The notes below the pieces were generated by a model. The model worked only from the letters and a program-made list of their open reading frames with translations. It was not told where the DNA came from and did not search any database. The position numbers and the translations under genes were made by a program. Source: Acidovorax sp. HDW3 (GTDB taxonomy: Bacteria; Pseudomonadota; Gammaproteobacteria; Burkholderiales; Burkholderiaceae_C). From it: a DNA stretch of 64,000 nt. This document shows, piece by piece, positions 25,606 to 36,437 of the stretch (the stretch's first letter is position 1; every line of letters starts with the position of its first letter). Location of the stretch: the NCBI RefSeq assembly GCF_011303755.1, contig NZ_CP049885.1, positions 1,346,001 to 1,410,000 of the forward strand, in the 5' to 3' direction.

Positions 25606-26784
25606 TCAGGTGGGTTTCACGTCCAGGACGATTTCGGTGAACGAGGGCGTGTCGTCCTCGGCGCCGTCTTCCTGGGCGGCTTTTTGGGCCTGGGCGGCGT
25701 TGGCCGCCATGGCAAAGTCGTTTTGCAGGCGCCACATCAGGTTGGTGGGCGAGTCAGCGTAGGCCAGGCCCTCTTTGCGGTCGATGCGCTCTTCGCGGAT
25801 CAGGCGTGCCAGGTCTTCTTCAAAGGTTTGCGAACCTTCGGCCATGGATTTTTCCATGGCCTCGCGCACGCCAGAGAAGTCGCCTTTTTCCACCAGTTCG
25901 CTCACCAGTTTGGTGTTGAGCATGACCTCGCAGGCGGGCACGCGGCTGCCGTCTTGCGTGCGCACCAGGCGCTGCGAGATCACGGCCTTGAGGGCCGAGG
26001 ACAGGTCGCCGAGCATGGTGGGGCGCACCTCGACGGGGTAGAACGACAAAATGCGGTTGAGCGCGTGGTAGCTGTTGTTGCCGTGCAGCGTGGCCAGCAC
26101 CAGGTGGCCCGACTGGGCGTAGGCGATGGCGGCGGACATGGTTTCGCGGTCGCGGATTTCACCGATCAGGATCACGTCCGGCGCCTGGCGCAGGGCGTTT
26201 TTCAGGGCGATTTGCAGCGACTGTGTGTCGCTGCCGATCTCGCGCTGGTTGACCACCGATTTCTTGTTCCTGAACTGGTATTCGATGGGGTCTTCGATCG
26301 TCAGGATGTGGCCCGACATGACGGCGTTGCGGCTGTCGATCATGGCGGCGAGCGAGGTGCTTTTGCCCGAGCCGGTGGCGCCCACCATCAGGATCAGGCC
26401 GCGCTTGTTGAGCATCAGCTCGGGCAGCACGGCCGGCAGGTTGAGTGTGGACAGCTCGGGGATGTGCTGCGCGATGAAGCGGATCACGACCGCGTACGAG
26501 CCGCGCTGGCGCATGGCGCTGACGCGAAAGCGCCCGACGCCGCTGATGGGCACGCCCATGTTGAGCTCGCCGGTTTCCTCTAATTCTTCGATGCGCTCGG
26601 GCTCGACCACCTCGGCCAGCAGGTTTTTGGGCGCATCGGGCGGCAGAATTTGGTTGTTGATCGGCAGGCACTCGCCGTTGATCTTGATGAGGGCCGGCGC
26701 CGAGGCCGAAAGGTAGACGTCTGACGCCCTTTTCTCGGCCATCAGGCGCAGGATGCGCTCCATGGTTCCCATGCTGGTGCTCAT
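25606..26784 (-). CDS. pilU: PilT/PilU-family type IV pilus ATPase
   Basis: A 392-residue hexameric ATPase for pilus retraction. Walker A is VGATGSGKST, the Asp box is ILTIEDPIEYQF, Walker B is DVILIGEIRDRET, and the His box is GHLVLATLHGN. The extended C-terminal tail with an acidic end favours PilU, the accessory retraction motor, over PilT. The gene sits within the dap run between dapD and dapE. The spacings (46 bp after dapD, 9 bp before dapE) suggest co-transcription without a metabolic link. Confidence 0.88.
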   Translation of the reverse strand: MSTSMGTMERILRLMAEKRASDVYLSASAPALIKINGECLPINNQILPPDAPKNLLAEVVEPERIEELEETGELNMGVPISGVGRFRVSAMRQRGSYAVVIRFIAQHIPELSTLNLPAVLPELMLNKRGLILMVGATGSGKSTSLAAMIDSRNAVMSGHILTIEDPIEYQFRNKKSVVNQREIGSDTQSLQIALKNALRQAPDVILIGEIRDRETMSAAIAYAQSGHLVLATLHGNNSYHALNRILSFYPVEVRPTMLGDLSSALKAVISQRLVRTQDGSRVPACEVMLNTKLVSELVEKGDFSGVREAMEKSMAEGSQTFEEDLARLIREERIDRKEGLAYADSPTNLMWRLQNDFAMAANAAQAQKAAQEDGAEDDTPSFTEIVLDVKPT

Positions 26785-26830
26785 GACAGTCTCCTTTCGT
26801 GGCTCGCTTCGTGGCTCGCGATCGCTGGGC

Positions 26831-27664
26831 TTAGTCGCGCAGCAGATCGTTCAGGCTGGTCTTGGAGCGCGTTTGCGCGTCCACGGTCTTGACGATGACG
26901 GCGGCGTAGGTGCTGTAGTCCTGGCCGGCCTTGGTCTTCTTGGGCAGGCTGCCGCTGATGACGACCGAGCCCGAGGGGACGCGGCCGTAGCTGATCTCGC
27001 CCGTGTCGCGGTTGAAGATCGGCGTGCTCTGGCCGATGTACACGCCCATGCCGAGCACGGAGTTTTCTTCCACGATCACGCCCTCGACCACTTCGGAGCG
27101 CGCGCCAATGAAGCAGTTGTCCTCAATGATGGTCGGGTTCGCCTGCAGGGGTTCGAGCACCCCGCCCAGGCCCACGCCGCCCGAGAGGTGCACGTTCTTG
27201 CCCACCTGCGCGCAGGAGCCGACGGTGGCCCAGGTATCGACCATGGTGCCTTCATCGACGTAGGCGCCGATGTTGACGTAGCTGGGCATAAGGATGGCGC
27301 CACGGGCGACGAAGCTGCCCCGGCGCGCCACGGCCGGCGGCACCACGCGCACGCCGGTGGCGGCCATCTCTTGTGCCGACAGGCCGGCGAACTTGGTCGG
27401 CACCTTGTCGTAAAAGCCCAGCTCGCCCGCTTGCATGAGGGCGTTGTCGTTCAGGCGGAACGACAGCAGCACGGCTTTTTTCAGCCACTGGTGCACCGTC
27501 CATTGGCCCACGCCGGTGCGCGTGGCCACGCGCAGGCGGCCATCGTTGAGTTCGGCCAGCACATGCTCGACGGCGTCGCGCACTTCTTGCGGTGCGCTCT
27601 GGGGCGACAGGCTGGTGCGCTGTTCCCAGGCGCTGTCGATGATGTGTTGCAGTTGTTCGCTCAT
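26831..27664 (-). CDS. dapD: Tetrahydrodipicolinate N-succinyltransferase
   Basis: Transfers succinate from succinyl-CoA to tetrahydrodipicolinate. The 277-residue protein shows the left-handed beta-helix hexapeptide pattern ([29 protein letters not shown], where the conserved EGTMVD is visible). [15 protein letters not shown] and [14 protein letters not shown] follow. Twelve bases separate it from dapC upstream, consistent with an operon. Confidence 0.95.
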   Translation of the reverse strand: MSEQLQHIIDSAWEQRTSLSPQSAPQEVRDAVEHVLAELNDGRLRVATRTGVGQWTVHQWLKKAVLLSFRLNDNALMQAGELGFYDKVPTKFAGLSAQEMAATGVRVVPPAVARRGSFVARGAILMPSYVNIGAYVDEGTMVDTWATVGSCAQVGKNVHLSGGVGLGGVLEPLQANPTIIEDNCFIGARSEVVEGVIVEENSVLGMGVYIGQSTPIFNRDTGEISYGRVPSGSVVISGSLPKKTKAGQDYSTYAAVIVKTVDAQTRSKTSLNDLLRD

Positions 27665-27676
27665 GGCAGGGGGTCT

Positions 27677-28882
27677 CTAGTTGCTGTGGGATTGGATGAA
27701 TTGGGCGATGCGCGTGGCCGCTTCGGTGCACTCGTCGGTCTCGGCCACCAGGGCCATGCGCACGCGCTGCGCGCCGGGGTTGACGCCAGCGGCCTCGCGG
27801 GCCAGGTAGCTGCCCGGTAGCACCGTCACATTGTATTGAGCGTACAGGGCGCGGGCGAACTCGGCGTCGCTCAGGCCCAGGCGCTCAGGCACTTGGGCCC
27901 AGAGGTAAAAACCGGCATCGGGCAGTTGCACGTCCATCACCGCCGCCAGCAGGGGCGTGACGCGCGCAAACTTCTCGCGGTACAGGGCGCGGTTGTCTTG
28001 CACATGGACCTCGTCGCTCCAGGCGGCGATGCTGGCGTTCTGCACCGCCGGCCCCATGGCGCTGCCGTGGTAGGTGCGGTAGAGCAAAAAGGCTTTGACG
28101 AGCGCCGCGTCGCCGGCGACGAAGCCGCTGCGCAGGCCCGGCACGTTGCTGCGCTTGGACAGGCTGGTAAAGGCCAGCAGGCGCCGAAAATCGCTGCGCC
28201 CCAGGCGCTGCGCCGCTTCCAGGCCACCGAGCGGGGGCTCGTCACGGAAATAAATTTCGCTGTAGCACTCGTCGCTGGCGATGACGAAGCCGTAACGGTC
28301 CGACAGCGCAAAGAGCTTTTCCCACTCGGCCAGCGGCATGACGGCGCCCGTCGGGTTGCCAGGCGAGCAAACGAACAACAGCTGCGTGCGCTCCCAGACG
28401 GCGGCGGGCACGCTGTCCCAATCGACGGCAAAGTTGCGCGCCGCATCGCTCGGGGCGTAGTGCACCTGGGCGCCGGCGAGCAGGGCGGCGCCTTCGTAGA
28501 TTTGGTAGAACGGGTTGGGGCAGACGACGGTGGCGCCGGCCCGGGTCGGGTCGATCACGGTCTGGGCGAAGGCAAACAGCGCCTCGCGCGAGCCGTTCAC
28601 CGGCAGCACCTGGCTGGTGGCATCGACCGCGACCGCGTAGCGCCGCTGCAGCCAGTCGGCGCAGGCCTGGCGCAGGCGCGGCTCGCCAGCCGTGAGGGGG
28701 TAGCTGGCCAGGCCCGGCAGGCCATCGACCAGGGCCTGGGCGATGAAGGCGGGCGTCGGGTGGCGTGGCTCGCCCATGCCCAGGCTGATAGGGCGGTAGG
28801 CGGGGTTGGGCGTGACCCCGGCAAAGAGCTGGCGCAGGCGCTCGAAGGGGTAGGGCTGAAGGTGGGAGAGCAGGGGATTCAT
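27677..28882 (-). CDS. dapC: Succinyldiaminopimelate transaminase
   Basis: PLP-dependent class I aminotransferase, 401 residues. It makes N-succinyl-LL-diaminopimelate from the keto precursor, between the DapD and DapE steps. Visible motifs are NPFYQIYEGAAL, CSPGNPTGAV, ASDECYSEIYF and the PLP-lysine segment FTSLSKRSNVPGLRSGF. It is the first gene of a five- or six-gene minus-strand run ending with the ABC-F gene. The spacer 28883-29069 separates it from the divergent chemoreceptor gene. Confidence 0.92.
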   Translation of the reverse strand: MNPLLSHLQPYPFERLRQLFAGVTPNPAYRPISLGMGEPRHPTPAFIAQALVDGLPGLASYPLTAGEPRLRQACADWLQRRYAVAVDATSQVLPVNGSREALFAFAQTVIDPTRAGATVVCPNPFYQIYEGAALLAGAQVHYAPSDAARNFAVDWDSVPAAVWERTQLLFVCSPGNPTGAVMPLAEWEKLFALSDRYGFVIASDECYSEIYFRDEPPLGGLEAAQRLGRSDFRRLLAFTSLSKRSNVPGLRSGFVAGDAALVKAFLLYRTYHGSAMGPAVQNASIAAWSDEVHVQDNRALYREKFARVTPLLAAVMDVQLPDAGFYLWAQVPERLGLSDAEFARALYAQYNVTVLPGSYLAREAAGVNPGAQRVRMALVAETDECTEAATRIAQFIQSHSN

Positions 28883-29069
28883 GGCCAGCGGATTATCGGG
28901 GCTTTCCTGGGTGGGGCCTGGCGTGGCGCCAGCGCCAAATCCGTGGGCAGCACTCGCCTGTCAAGCTGACGTAAGGGGTAACAATTAGTTTCGCTGCGCG
29001 GATGTTATGCACACAAACAAAATTTCCGCTTTCCCTTACCCCTTACACGATAAACAGGAGACACAGGGT

Positions 29070-30557
29070 ATGACAGGACGATGGATGATGCGCCCCGGCA
29101 TCGGCTTGCTGCGGCGCTTGCCCCTGGGCGGCAAGCTGGCCGTGCTTGGCGTGTTGGCGGTACTGGCGCAGCTGGTGCTGTGGTGGTCGCAATCGGGGTG
29201 GGCGGCTCTGGCCGGCGCGCTGCTGCTGGGTTACCTGCTGCTGGCGCTGTACCTGGGGCAGAGCGCCAGTTTGCAGCGCATTACGCAGACCATGGAGCTG
29301 GTCACGCAGGGGGATCTGCGCGCCCGCGCTGCGATTGATGGCAGCGATGAGCTGGCATGCATGGCGGCGCTGCTCGATGCCATGACCATCACCCTCTCGG
29401 GCATGGTGGCCGACATCCGCAGCAACGCCGCCCTGGTGGCGCACGCCGGCCAGAGCCTGGCGCTGGACAGCCGCGCTCTGGCCGAGCGCACCGAGCAGCA
29501 GGCGGCGAATCTCAAGCAAACGGCGGCCAGCGTCGATGCCCTGGCTGGCACCGTACAGCGCAATGCGGACACGGCCCACAGCGCCGACCAGCGCGCGGCC
29601 CTGGTGCGCGATGCGGCCCAGAGTGGCGCGGCGGGTATGGAGCGTGCGGTGCAGTCGGTGCACACCATCGAACACAGCGCGCAGCGCATGAACGAGATCA
29701 TCGGCGTGATCGACGGCATTGCCTTTCAGACCAATATTTTGGCGCTCAATGCCGCCGTCGAGGCCGCGCGTGCCGGCGAGCAGGGGCGTGGTTTTGCCGT
29801 AGTGGCGTCCGAGGTGCGCTCGCTGGCGCAGCGCTCGAGCGAGGCGGCGCGCGAGATTCGCCAGCTCATTGGTGACTCGGTGCAGCAGGTGGCGGCCAGC
29901 GCGGCGCTCATTCGCCAGGCGGGCAACGGCATTGCGCAAATGGCCGACGGCATCCGCACCGTGGCCAGCAACATGAGCGCGATTGCGCAGTCGGGCCAGG
30001 CGCAGCACCAGGGGCTCGGTGAAATCGGCCAGGCGGTGCAGCAGCTCGAACACATCACGCACAGCAACGCGCAAATGGTGGACGAGGCCGTGCACCACGC
30101 CGTGGCGCTGGAGCAGCGTGCGGCCACGCTCAGCTGCGCGGTGGTGGCATTTCGCCTGCAGCAGGGCACGGCCGAAGAAGCGCAGCAGCTGGTGCAGCAA
30201 GCCGTGGCCATGGCGCTGCAAAAAGGCCAGGGGCAGCGCCTGCTCGACAGCATCACCGATCGCAACCAGCCGTTTTACGACCGCGACATGTATGTTTTTG
30301 CGCTCGACACCGAGGGCCACTACCGCGCCTTTGCCGGCAACCAGGCCAAGGTCGGCACCCGGGTGCAAGACATTGCTGGCGTGGACGGTGAACGCCTGCT
30401 GCACGATATCTGGGCCCAGGCCGAGCGCGGGCCGGGCTGGGTGGAGTACGACATCGTCAACCCCACCAATGGCCGGGTGCAGACCAAGATGTCGTTCGTG
30501 CAGCGCCTGGGCGACGTGGCCCTGGGCTGCGGTGTTTACAAGGCTTTTGCGGCCTGA
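29070..30557 (+). CDS. Methyl-accepting chemotaxis protein with C-terminal Cache-like domain
   Basis: A 495-residue chemoreceptor. Two membrane helices (about 22-39 and 44-63) are separated by only a few residues, so there is almost no periplasmic domain. HAMP follows at about 64-116, then the methylation and signalling helices with [20 protein letters not shown] and the [15 protein letters not shown] tip. After the signalling hairpin, residues about 395-495 form a Cache-like fold ([20 protein letters not shown], ending LGCGVYKAF) that would sit in the cytoplasm. The ATG at 29070 follows CAGGAGACACAGGGT. It is divergent from dapC, and its end overlaps the convergent ferredoxin gene by 22 bp. 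Confidence 0.85.
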   Translation: MTGRWMMRPGIGLLRRLPLGGKLAVLGVLAVLAQLVLWWSQSGWAALAGALLLGYLLLALYLGQSASLQRITQTMELVTQGDLRARAAIDGSDELACMAALLDAMTITLSGMVADIRSNAALVAHAGQSLALDSRALAERTEQQAANLKQTAASVDALAGTVQRNADTAHSADQRAALVRDAAQSGAAGMERAVQSVHTIEHSAQRMNEIIGVIDGIAFQTNILALNAAVEAARAGEQGRGFAVVASEVRSLAQRSSEAAREIRQLIGDSVQQVAASAALIRQAGNGIAQMADGIRTVASNMSAIAQSGQAQHQGLGEIGQAVQQLEHITHSNAQMVDEAVHHAVALEQRAATLSCAVVAFRLQQGTAEEAQQLVQQAVAMALQKGQGQRLLDSITDRNQPFYDRDMYVFALDTEGHYRAFAGNQAKVGTRVQDIAGVDGERLLHDIWAQAERGPGWVEYDIVNPTNGRVQTKMSFVQRLGDVALGCGVYKAFAA

Positions 30558-31189
30558 GTTTTTGCCTGGGTTTTTACCTGGGTTTTGGCCCGTGCCAGGG
30601 CGGCGGCGATAACGGCTGACTTGTCGGCTGCGCCCGCACTTGCGGCGGTGGGCGCGGCGCTGCGTGCCTGGCGCTGCTCACGCTCTTGGCGCTGGGCATA
30701 GCGCTCGCTAGCGGCCTGCGCCTGCGCGGGCGACCAGGCGGCCCAGCCGCTCGCTTGTGCCAGCGGGCCAGCGAGCGGCTGCATGGCAATGCAATCGACC
30801 GGGCAGGCGGGCACGCACAGCTCGCAGCCGGTGCAGTGCGCAGCGATCACGGTGTGCATGAGCTTGTTGGCGCCCACGATGGCATCGACCGGGCAGGCCG
30901 CCAGGCACAGGGTGCAGCCTATGCACCAGTCTTCGTCGATCACGGCCAGGGTGCGCGGGCCTTCCTGCCCATGCTCGGGGTTGAGCGCCAGCGGCGCCTG
31001 GCCTGTGAGTGCGGCCAGGCGCGCCACGCCCTCGGCACCCCCGGGCGGGCATTGGTTGATGGCAGCCTGCCCCTGCGCCATGGCCTGGGCGTAGGCGGCG
31101 CAGTCAGGGTAGCCGCAGCGCTGGCACTGCGTCTGCGGCAGGGCGGCGTTGAGCTGTACGGTCAGGACGGCTGCGGTGCTGCGGCTCAT
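30536..31189 (-). CDS. RnfB/RsxB-like ferredoxin
   Basis: A 217-residue iron-sulfur protein. The N-terminal CQRCGYPDC motif is that of the RnfB Fe-S domain. Two 4Fe-4S clusters follow as [12 protein letters not shown] and [12 protein letters not shown]. The tail is rich in Ala, Gln and Lys. No other rnf/rsx genes are adjacent and there is no N-terminal membrane helix, so it is probably a free-standing electron carrier of the type common in betaproteobacteria. Its start overlaps the phaZ end by four bases, so the two are co-transcribed. Confidence 0.85.
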   Translation of the reverse strand: MSRSTAAVLTVQLNAALPQTQCQRCGYPDCAAYAQAMAQGQAAINQCPPGGAEGVARLAALTGQAPLALNPEHGQEGPRTLAVIDEDWCIGCTLCLAACPVDAIVGANKLMHTVIAAHCTGCELCVPACPVDCIAMQPLAGPLAQASGWAAWSPAQAQAASERYAQRQEREQRQARSAAPTAASAGAADKSAVIAAALARAKTQVKTQAKTQAAKAL

Positions 31190-32571
31190 GCCTTGCGGGT
31201 GCTGCGTCGCGTGCGCGGCTGGGCGCTGGCGGTGACGGCGGCGGCGGCGGTCGGCACAGCGTCATCGACCGGGCCGGCGGCAGCGCCGGTGGCGGCGCGT
31301 GGCTGCGGCATCTGGTGCGCGGCGATGAAGCCCTGCACCTCGGGATAGACGTTGTCGCGCCAGCGCCGACCGCTGAAGATGCCATAGTGGCCTGCGCCTG
31401 TAACTTCCAGGTGGCGTTTTTGCCCTTCGGCAACGCCGGTGCACAGCGCATGGGCGGCGCGCGTTTGGCCGCTGCCGGAGATGTCGTCGAGCTCGCCCTC
31501 GATGGTCAGCAGCGCCGTGCGCTGGATGTCTTGCGGGCGTACGCGCTCGCAGCGGCCGTCGGGCGAGAGCACGTCCCAGGTGCCTTCGACGAGCTTGAAC
31601 TCCTGGAACACGGTCTGGATGGTTTCCAGGTAGTAATGCGCGTCCATGTCGAGCACGGCGTTGTACTCGTCGTAGAACTTGCGGTGCGCTTCGGCGCTGG
31701 CGTCGTCGCCCTTGACCAGGTCTTTGAAGTAGTCGTAGTGGCTGCTGGCGTGGCGGTTGGGGTTCATGGCGACGAAGCCCGTGTGCTGCAAAAAGCCGGG
31801 GTAAACGCGCCGCCCGGCGCCCGGGTAGCCCTCGGGCACGCGGTAGATGACGTTGTTTTCAAACCAGCCAAAACTGCGCTCGACGGCCAGGTCGTTGACG
31901 GCGGTGGGCGATTTGCGCGCGTCGATGGGCCCGCCCATCATGATCATGGACAGCGGCGTGGTCTCGCCCCGGCTGGCCATGAGCGAGACGGCGGCGAGCG
32001 TGGGCACCGTCGGCTGGCAGACGCTGATGACGTGGCAATTGCCGTAGCTCGCCTGCAGGTGGCGAATGAATTCCTGCACGTAGTTGACGTAGTCGTCGAG
32101 GTGAAAATCGCCATCTGCCAGGGGCACCAGGCGGGCGTTTTTCCAGTCGGTGATGTAAACCTTGTGGTCCTTGAGCAGGGCACGCACCGTGTCGCGCAAG
32201 AGCGTGGCGTAGTGGCCCGACAGCGGCGCCACCACCAACACCACCGGCTGCACCTTGAGCTTGGCCAGGGTGGCGGGATCGTCAGAAAAGCGCTTGAAGC
32301 GGCGCAGTTCGCAAAACGGTTTGTCGAGCTCGATGCGCTCGTGGATGGCCACTTCGACGCCGTCCACATCCACCGTCGCCAGGCCGAACTCGGGCTTTTC
32401 GTAGTCCTTGCCCAGGCGGTACAGCAGATCAAAGCCGGCCGAGATACGCTGCGCAAACGGCGTTTGCCCCCAGGGCGAGAGTGGGTTGCTGTAGAGCTTG
32501 GCAGCCGCCAGCGCAAAGTCGGCAAAGGGCTCCATCAGCGAACGCTGGGTTTCGTAGAACTGGTACAGCAT
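31186..32571 (-). CDS. phaZ: Intracellular polyhydroxyalkanoate depolymerase
   Basis: Breaks down stored PHB inside the cell. The 461-residue sequence begins [15 protein letters not shown], the conserved start of PhaZ1-type depolymerases. The active-site cysteine is Cys185 in [10 protein letters not shown], which replaces the lipase serine. [14 protein letters not shown] and [13 protein letters not shown] near the C-terminus (catalytic His) also fit. The tail past residue 430 is low-complexity Ala/Thr/Arg. It lies about 10 kb from phaCAB, so storage and mobilisation genes are near but in separate units. Confidence 0.92.
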   Translation of the reverse strand: MLYQFYETQRSLMEPFADFALAAAKLYSNPLSPWGQTPFAQRISAGFDLLYRLGKDYEKPEFGLATVDVDGVEVAIHERIELDKPFCELRRFKRFSDDPATLAKLKVQPVVLVVAPLSGHYATLLRDTVRALLKDHKVYITDWKNARLVPLADGDFHLDDYVNYVQEFIRHLQASYGNCHVISVCQPTVPTLAAVSLMASRGETTPLSMIMMGGPIDARKSPTAVNDLAVERSFGWFENNVIYRVPEGYPGAGRRVYPGFLQHTGFVAMNPNRHASSHYDYFKDLVKGDDASAEAHRKFYDEYNAVLDMDAHYYLETIQTVFQEFKLVEGTWDVLSPDGRCERVRPQDIQRTALLTIEGELDDISGSGQTRAAHALCTGVAEGQKRHLEVTGAGHYGIFSGRRWRDNVYPEVQGFIAAHQMPQPRAATGAAAGPVDDAVPTAAAAVTASAQPRTRRSTRKA

Positions 32572-32693
32572 GGTGGGAAAGCGGAGTTATGTTGCAGTGC
32601 ACAAATATAGCGAGGAACGCGGTTTTTTGACCACTGTGGAACACCGCACCAACTGTCACGCAAATGACAGGCAGTGCGAGAAAGGATTTTGCT

Positions 32694-32750
32694 TGCTATT
32701 AAAAATATAGCTGCTAGCGCTTGCTGCGCCTTGCTTTCAGGCCTTTTTTT
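32694..32750 (+). repeat. Dispersed repeat, copy J
   Basis: GCTATTAAAAATATAGCTGC followed by TAGCGCTTGCTGCGCC and a pyrimidine-rich end. It lies between phaZ and the 3' end of dusA. Confidence 0.8.
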
Positions 32751-32758
32751 CTCTGTGC

Positions 32759-33778
<1,020 letters not shown>

Positions 33779-33837
33779 TCTTTGGCCTCTCGGCGTCGCC
33801 CGCGCTTTCCTGGGCATTTAACGGGGTAAAAACGCAC

Positions 33838-33903
33838 AAAGTGCAACGGCTAAGTGCAACTTTCCGCTACAGTTGCACCACATCATAAAAGCAAGTTGCA
33901 CTG
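33838..33903. repeat. Left-end GTGCAAC/GTTGCAC motif cluster
   Basis: Four copies of a 7-bp motif lie in 61 bp: GTGCAAC at 33841 and 33854, and the inverse GTTGCAC at 33872 and 33895. The same motif recurs four times at the right end of the element. They lie just upstream of the integrase gene and are candidate arm-type integrase or excisionase sites, possibly also operators of int. Confidence 0.6.
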
Positions 33904-33914
33904 GAGATCACACC

Positions 33915-34994
33915 ATGGCGTCAATCACACCACGCGGCGACAAATTCCTCGCGCAGGTTCGCATCAAACAGGGCGGCGCCCTGATTTTCTCAGAGTCGAA
34001 GGTCTTCGACACCAAGGCCCAGGCAGTCTCCTGGGGCGATCGCCTGGAGGCCAAGGTCAAAGCTGAGGGGCCGGCCAGGCACGCCTCCGGCAAGATGACC
34101 GTAGGCGACCTCGTCCGCATGCACCTCGCTGCGCAGCTGGCGGTGCGCCCTCTATTGGGCCGCTCGACGATCCACAACCACAACAAAATCGCGGACGAGT
34201 TCGACACGGTTCTGGTGCGCGAGCTCAAGCCCAAGCACCTGATCGACTACGCGACTCGACGGAAAACCGAGGACGGCGTTGTACCCGCCACCATCAAGTC
34301 CGATCTCTCCCCCTTGTCGGCAGCGTTTGGCGTCGCCCGCATCGCGTACCACGTCGACGCCGACCCCGCCGTCATTCAAGAGGCCATGTTCCACCTCGAC
34401 AAGCAGGGCCTGGTCGGTAAATCCCGCGAGGTCATCCGCTGGGTGGACGGGGAGGAGGAAGAAGCGCTGCTGGCCGAGTTTGCACGGCGCAACGCACACC
34501 ACCAGACGACCATCGACATGGCGCAGCTTTACAAGTTCGCGCTGGCCTTCCCGAGGCGGCTGAGCGAGCTGGGGCGCCTGGAGTGGAAGGACATTGATAC
34601 CAAGCGCCGGACGATCATCCTGCGCCAGGTGAAGCACCCCAACAAGAAGGAATACAACGACCAAGTGGTGCCCCTGCTCACGCCGGCCTGGACCCTGCTG
34701 GAGGAGATGCCAAAGCTGGACGCCCGCATCTTTCCGTACAACATGGAGTCCGCCTCATCCGCATTCGAGCGGGCACGCGATCGCATCGCGGAAACCGGGC
34801 TGCCCAAAATCAAGGACCTGCGCTTCCACGACCTGCGCCACACGGGCATCTCGATGCTGTTCTGGTACGGCTTCAAGATCGAGGAAGTTGCTCTGGTGTC
34901 GGGGCACAAGAACTGGAACACGCTGCGCCGGTATACGCACATCCGACCGGAAGATCTGCATCGGCGGTTCGAGGCGCTGAAGCCGGCGGGCTGA
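33915..34994 (+). CDS. int: Tyrosine recombinase/integrase, dusA-associated type
   Basis: Catalyses integration and excision of the element. The 359-residue protein has an N-terminal DNA-binding region and a C-terminal catalytic domain. The catalytic residues are visible: Arg215 (FPRRLSEL), His305 and Arg308 (FHDLRHTG), His331 (SGHKNWN) and Tyr340 (RRYTHI). The ATG at 33915 follows CTGGAGATCACACC. The gene is divergent from dusA and about 210 bp from the junction, the position expected of a dusA-specific integrase. GTGCAAC motifs cluster directly upstream. Confidence 0.95.
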   Translation: MASITPRGDKFLAQVRIKQGGALIFSESKVFDTKAQAVSWGDRLEAKVKAEGPARHASGKMTVGDLVRMHLAAQLAVRPLLGRSTIHNHNKIADEFDTVLVRELKPKHLIDYATRRKTEDGVVPATIKSDLSPLSAAFGVARIAYHVDADPAVIQEAMFHLDKQGLVGKSREVIRWVDGEEEEALLAEFARRNAHHQTTIDMAQLYKFALAFPRRLSELGRLEWKDIDTKRRTIILRQVKHPNKKEYNDQVVPLLTPAWTLLEEMPKLDARIFPYNMESASSAFERARDRIAETGLPKIKDLRFHDLRHTGISMLFWYGFKIEEVALVSGHKNWNTLRRYTHIRPEDLHRRFEALKPAG

Positions 34995-35365
34995 GCGTCA
35001 GCTCGGTCGACCGGACTCGAGTCGGAATTGGAGGACATTTGTGGCTTTCCAGACCTCCTGGCGGTCCTTCTTTGGAAGGCGCTCCCTCACGTACCCACCG
35101 CCACTCCGGCCGCACCCAGAGATTGCCCCTCCGAGCAACGCTCGACTCTCCTACACACAAAAATCCAAAGACGAGGAAACCTGCAGCGTTTACAGTCTAG
35201 CGTCTGCACAAGAGGAGGCATAGGGTCGGGCAGGTCGTGCATATCGGGCAAAGCTTCAAGGCGTCAAAAACCTCGAAACCAACTTTGAAAAAGCGGCCGG
35301 CGCCCTCGAAAGCGCCTGAACAGAAAACAACAATCTCAACCTCTCAAGTTCATAAGGAGAACGCC
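34995..35365. other. 371-bp stretch without a supported gene
   Basis: Between int and the next small ORF I see no conserved gene. A 60-residue frame starting GTG at 35041 has a GGAGG six bases upstream, but its composition (Pro, Ser, Arg rich) is not convincing. A GTG at 35237 would extend the next small ORF upstream with low-complexity Lys/Pro/Ser sequence. Confidence 0.5.
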
Positions 35366-35515
35366 ATGGACCCTGAAAATGTGTCATACGCTTTCAATGC
35401 AAACGGGAAATTTTCCTGGAGCAAAACCCTCGGACCTTGGGCTTTGGCGATTGCATGCTCTGCTCAGACGGGTGGACAGTTCCATTCTGCCCAACCCTAT
35501 GCCCCTTCTACCTAG
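35366..35515 (+). CDS. Hypothetical small protein, 49 residues
   Basis: The ATG at 35366 follows a strong AAGGAG seven bases upstream. The peptide begins MDPENVSYAFNANGKFSWSK and contains a short hydrophobic part (LGPWALAIACSAQTGG). I recognise no family. An in-frame GTG at 35237 would give 92 residues but lacks a comparable ribosome site. It lies downstream of int and converges with the TcmP genes. Unusual aromatic and Asn content for the region hints at a real but unassigned small protein. Confidence 0.4.
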   Translation: MDPENVSYAFNANGKFSWSKTLGPWALAIACSAQTGGQFHSAQPYAPST

Positions 35516-35591
35516 TTCGGCGCACGGCGCGAGCCAAGGCCATTGCGCTCGGAACTAACCCGCGTTGAACGACGGCGCATGGATGTCGTTA

Positions 35592-36437
35592 TCAAAAGTC
35601 GAACTCGCGATTCGGGCCTTGCGCAACATCACCCCAAATCCGGTTCGGAAGCTCATGGCGGCTGAAGAAGACTAGGTGATAAAGGGGCCGATTGCCGTCA
35701 TCGCGAACCAGAGGCATGCGGTGACTGATCGAGAACCCGAGTTTTTTGACCAGCCCGCACCAATAGTCAAAAAATTCCTCATCAGCATCGCCACGTACGA
35801 ATGCGAGAGGATCGACATGCTGGCGCCAACCAGGTGCCGCGTCGTCGAATCGCGCGCGGTCGGGGTTGTACTCCATCAGGATGTTGCGCCGCAAATCCAT
35901 CGTGCTGAAATGGACTGCAAAGTCAACATAGGGCAGGCGAGCCAGCTTCTCGATCACGTTGAACGAGAGGTACTGGAGGTTGTAGGGGTCAAGATATGCA
36001 AGGCACAGTGCACTTCTAGGAATTTGCCCAAGCACTTGATCTACCGTGGATTCCGCCGCACCCGGGAATGCAACGGCCGGGGCTCCCATACCCCGCAAGC
36101 GCTCTGCACAGGCGGCTGCACGGGCAGCATCCAGATCGCCAACAAGGCACGAGGTGAAAGCAATATCGTCTCGCAGCGAATGTTGCCATGCAACCTGGGC
36201 GCCGCCGGGGCGTGTCATCGTCTCGCCTTTGACCTGGATACGCCCAGGCCCACAAAACAGATCGACATACACGCGCTGCTTGAACTTCTCCCTCGCGCGC
36301 CGTGTGCCCTCCACATACTTCGCCAAGAAGGTGTGCTTCATCTCGGGAACCCAGCGACCAACACCCTCACCGGCCCGTCCAAGTTCGATTGGAAGATGCG
36401 GCATGGGGTCCGCGTCATGGACAAGACGAAAGCTCAT
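35592..36437 (-). CDS. tcmP: Three-Cys-motif partner protein TcmP (copy 2)
   Basis: A 281-residue protein with the TcmP hallmarks. VYVDLFCGPGR (about residues 56-66) resembles a SAM-methyltransferase motif I. LCLAYLDPYNL is a DPY motif in the motif IV position, and VDFAVHFSTMDLRRN follows. TcmP proteins occur beside three-Cys-motif (DUF5131, phage Gp37/Gp68-like) proteins, and here that protein is two genes upstream. The ATG overlaps the stop of the first TcmP by four bases. The biochemical activity is not established; a methyltransferase-like fold is inferred. It is the last gene of the minus-strand run. Confidence 0.8.
   Translation of the reverse strand: MSFRLVHDADPMPHLPIELGRAGEGVGRWVPEMKHTFLAKYVEGTRRAREKFKQRVYVDLFCGPGRIQVKGETMTRPGGAQVAWQHSLRDDIAFTSCLVGDLDAARAAACAERLRGMGAPAVAFPGAAESTVDQVLGQIPRSALCLAYLDPYNLQYLSFNVIEKLARLPYVDFAVHFSTMDLRRNILMEYNPDRARFDDAAPGWRQHVDPLAFVRGDADEEFFDYWCGLVKKLGFSISHRMPLVRDDGNRPLYHLVFFSRHELPNRIWGDVAQGPNREFDF

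Noticed and set aside
35041-35223. 60-codon frame with GGAGG before a GTG
   Set aside because: Biased composition and no similarity I can name; the ribosome-like site may be chance.
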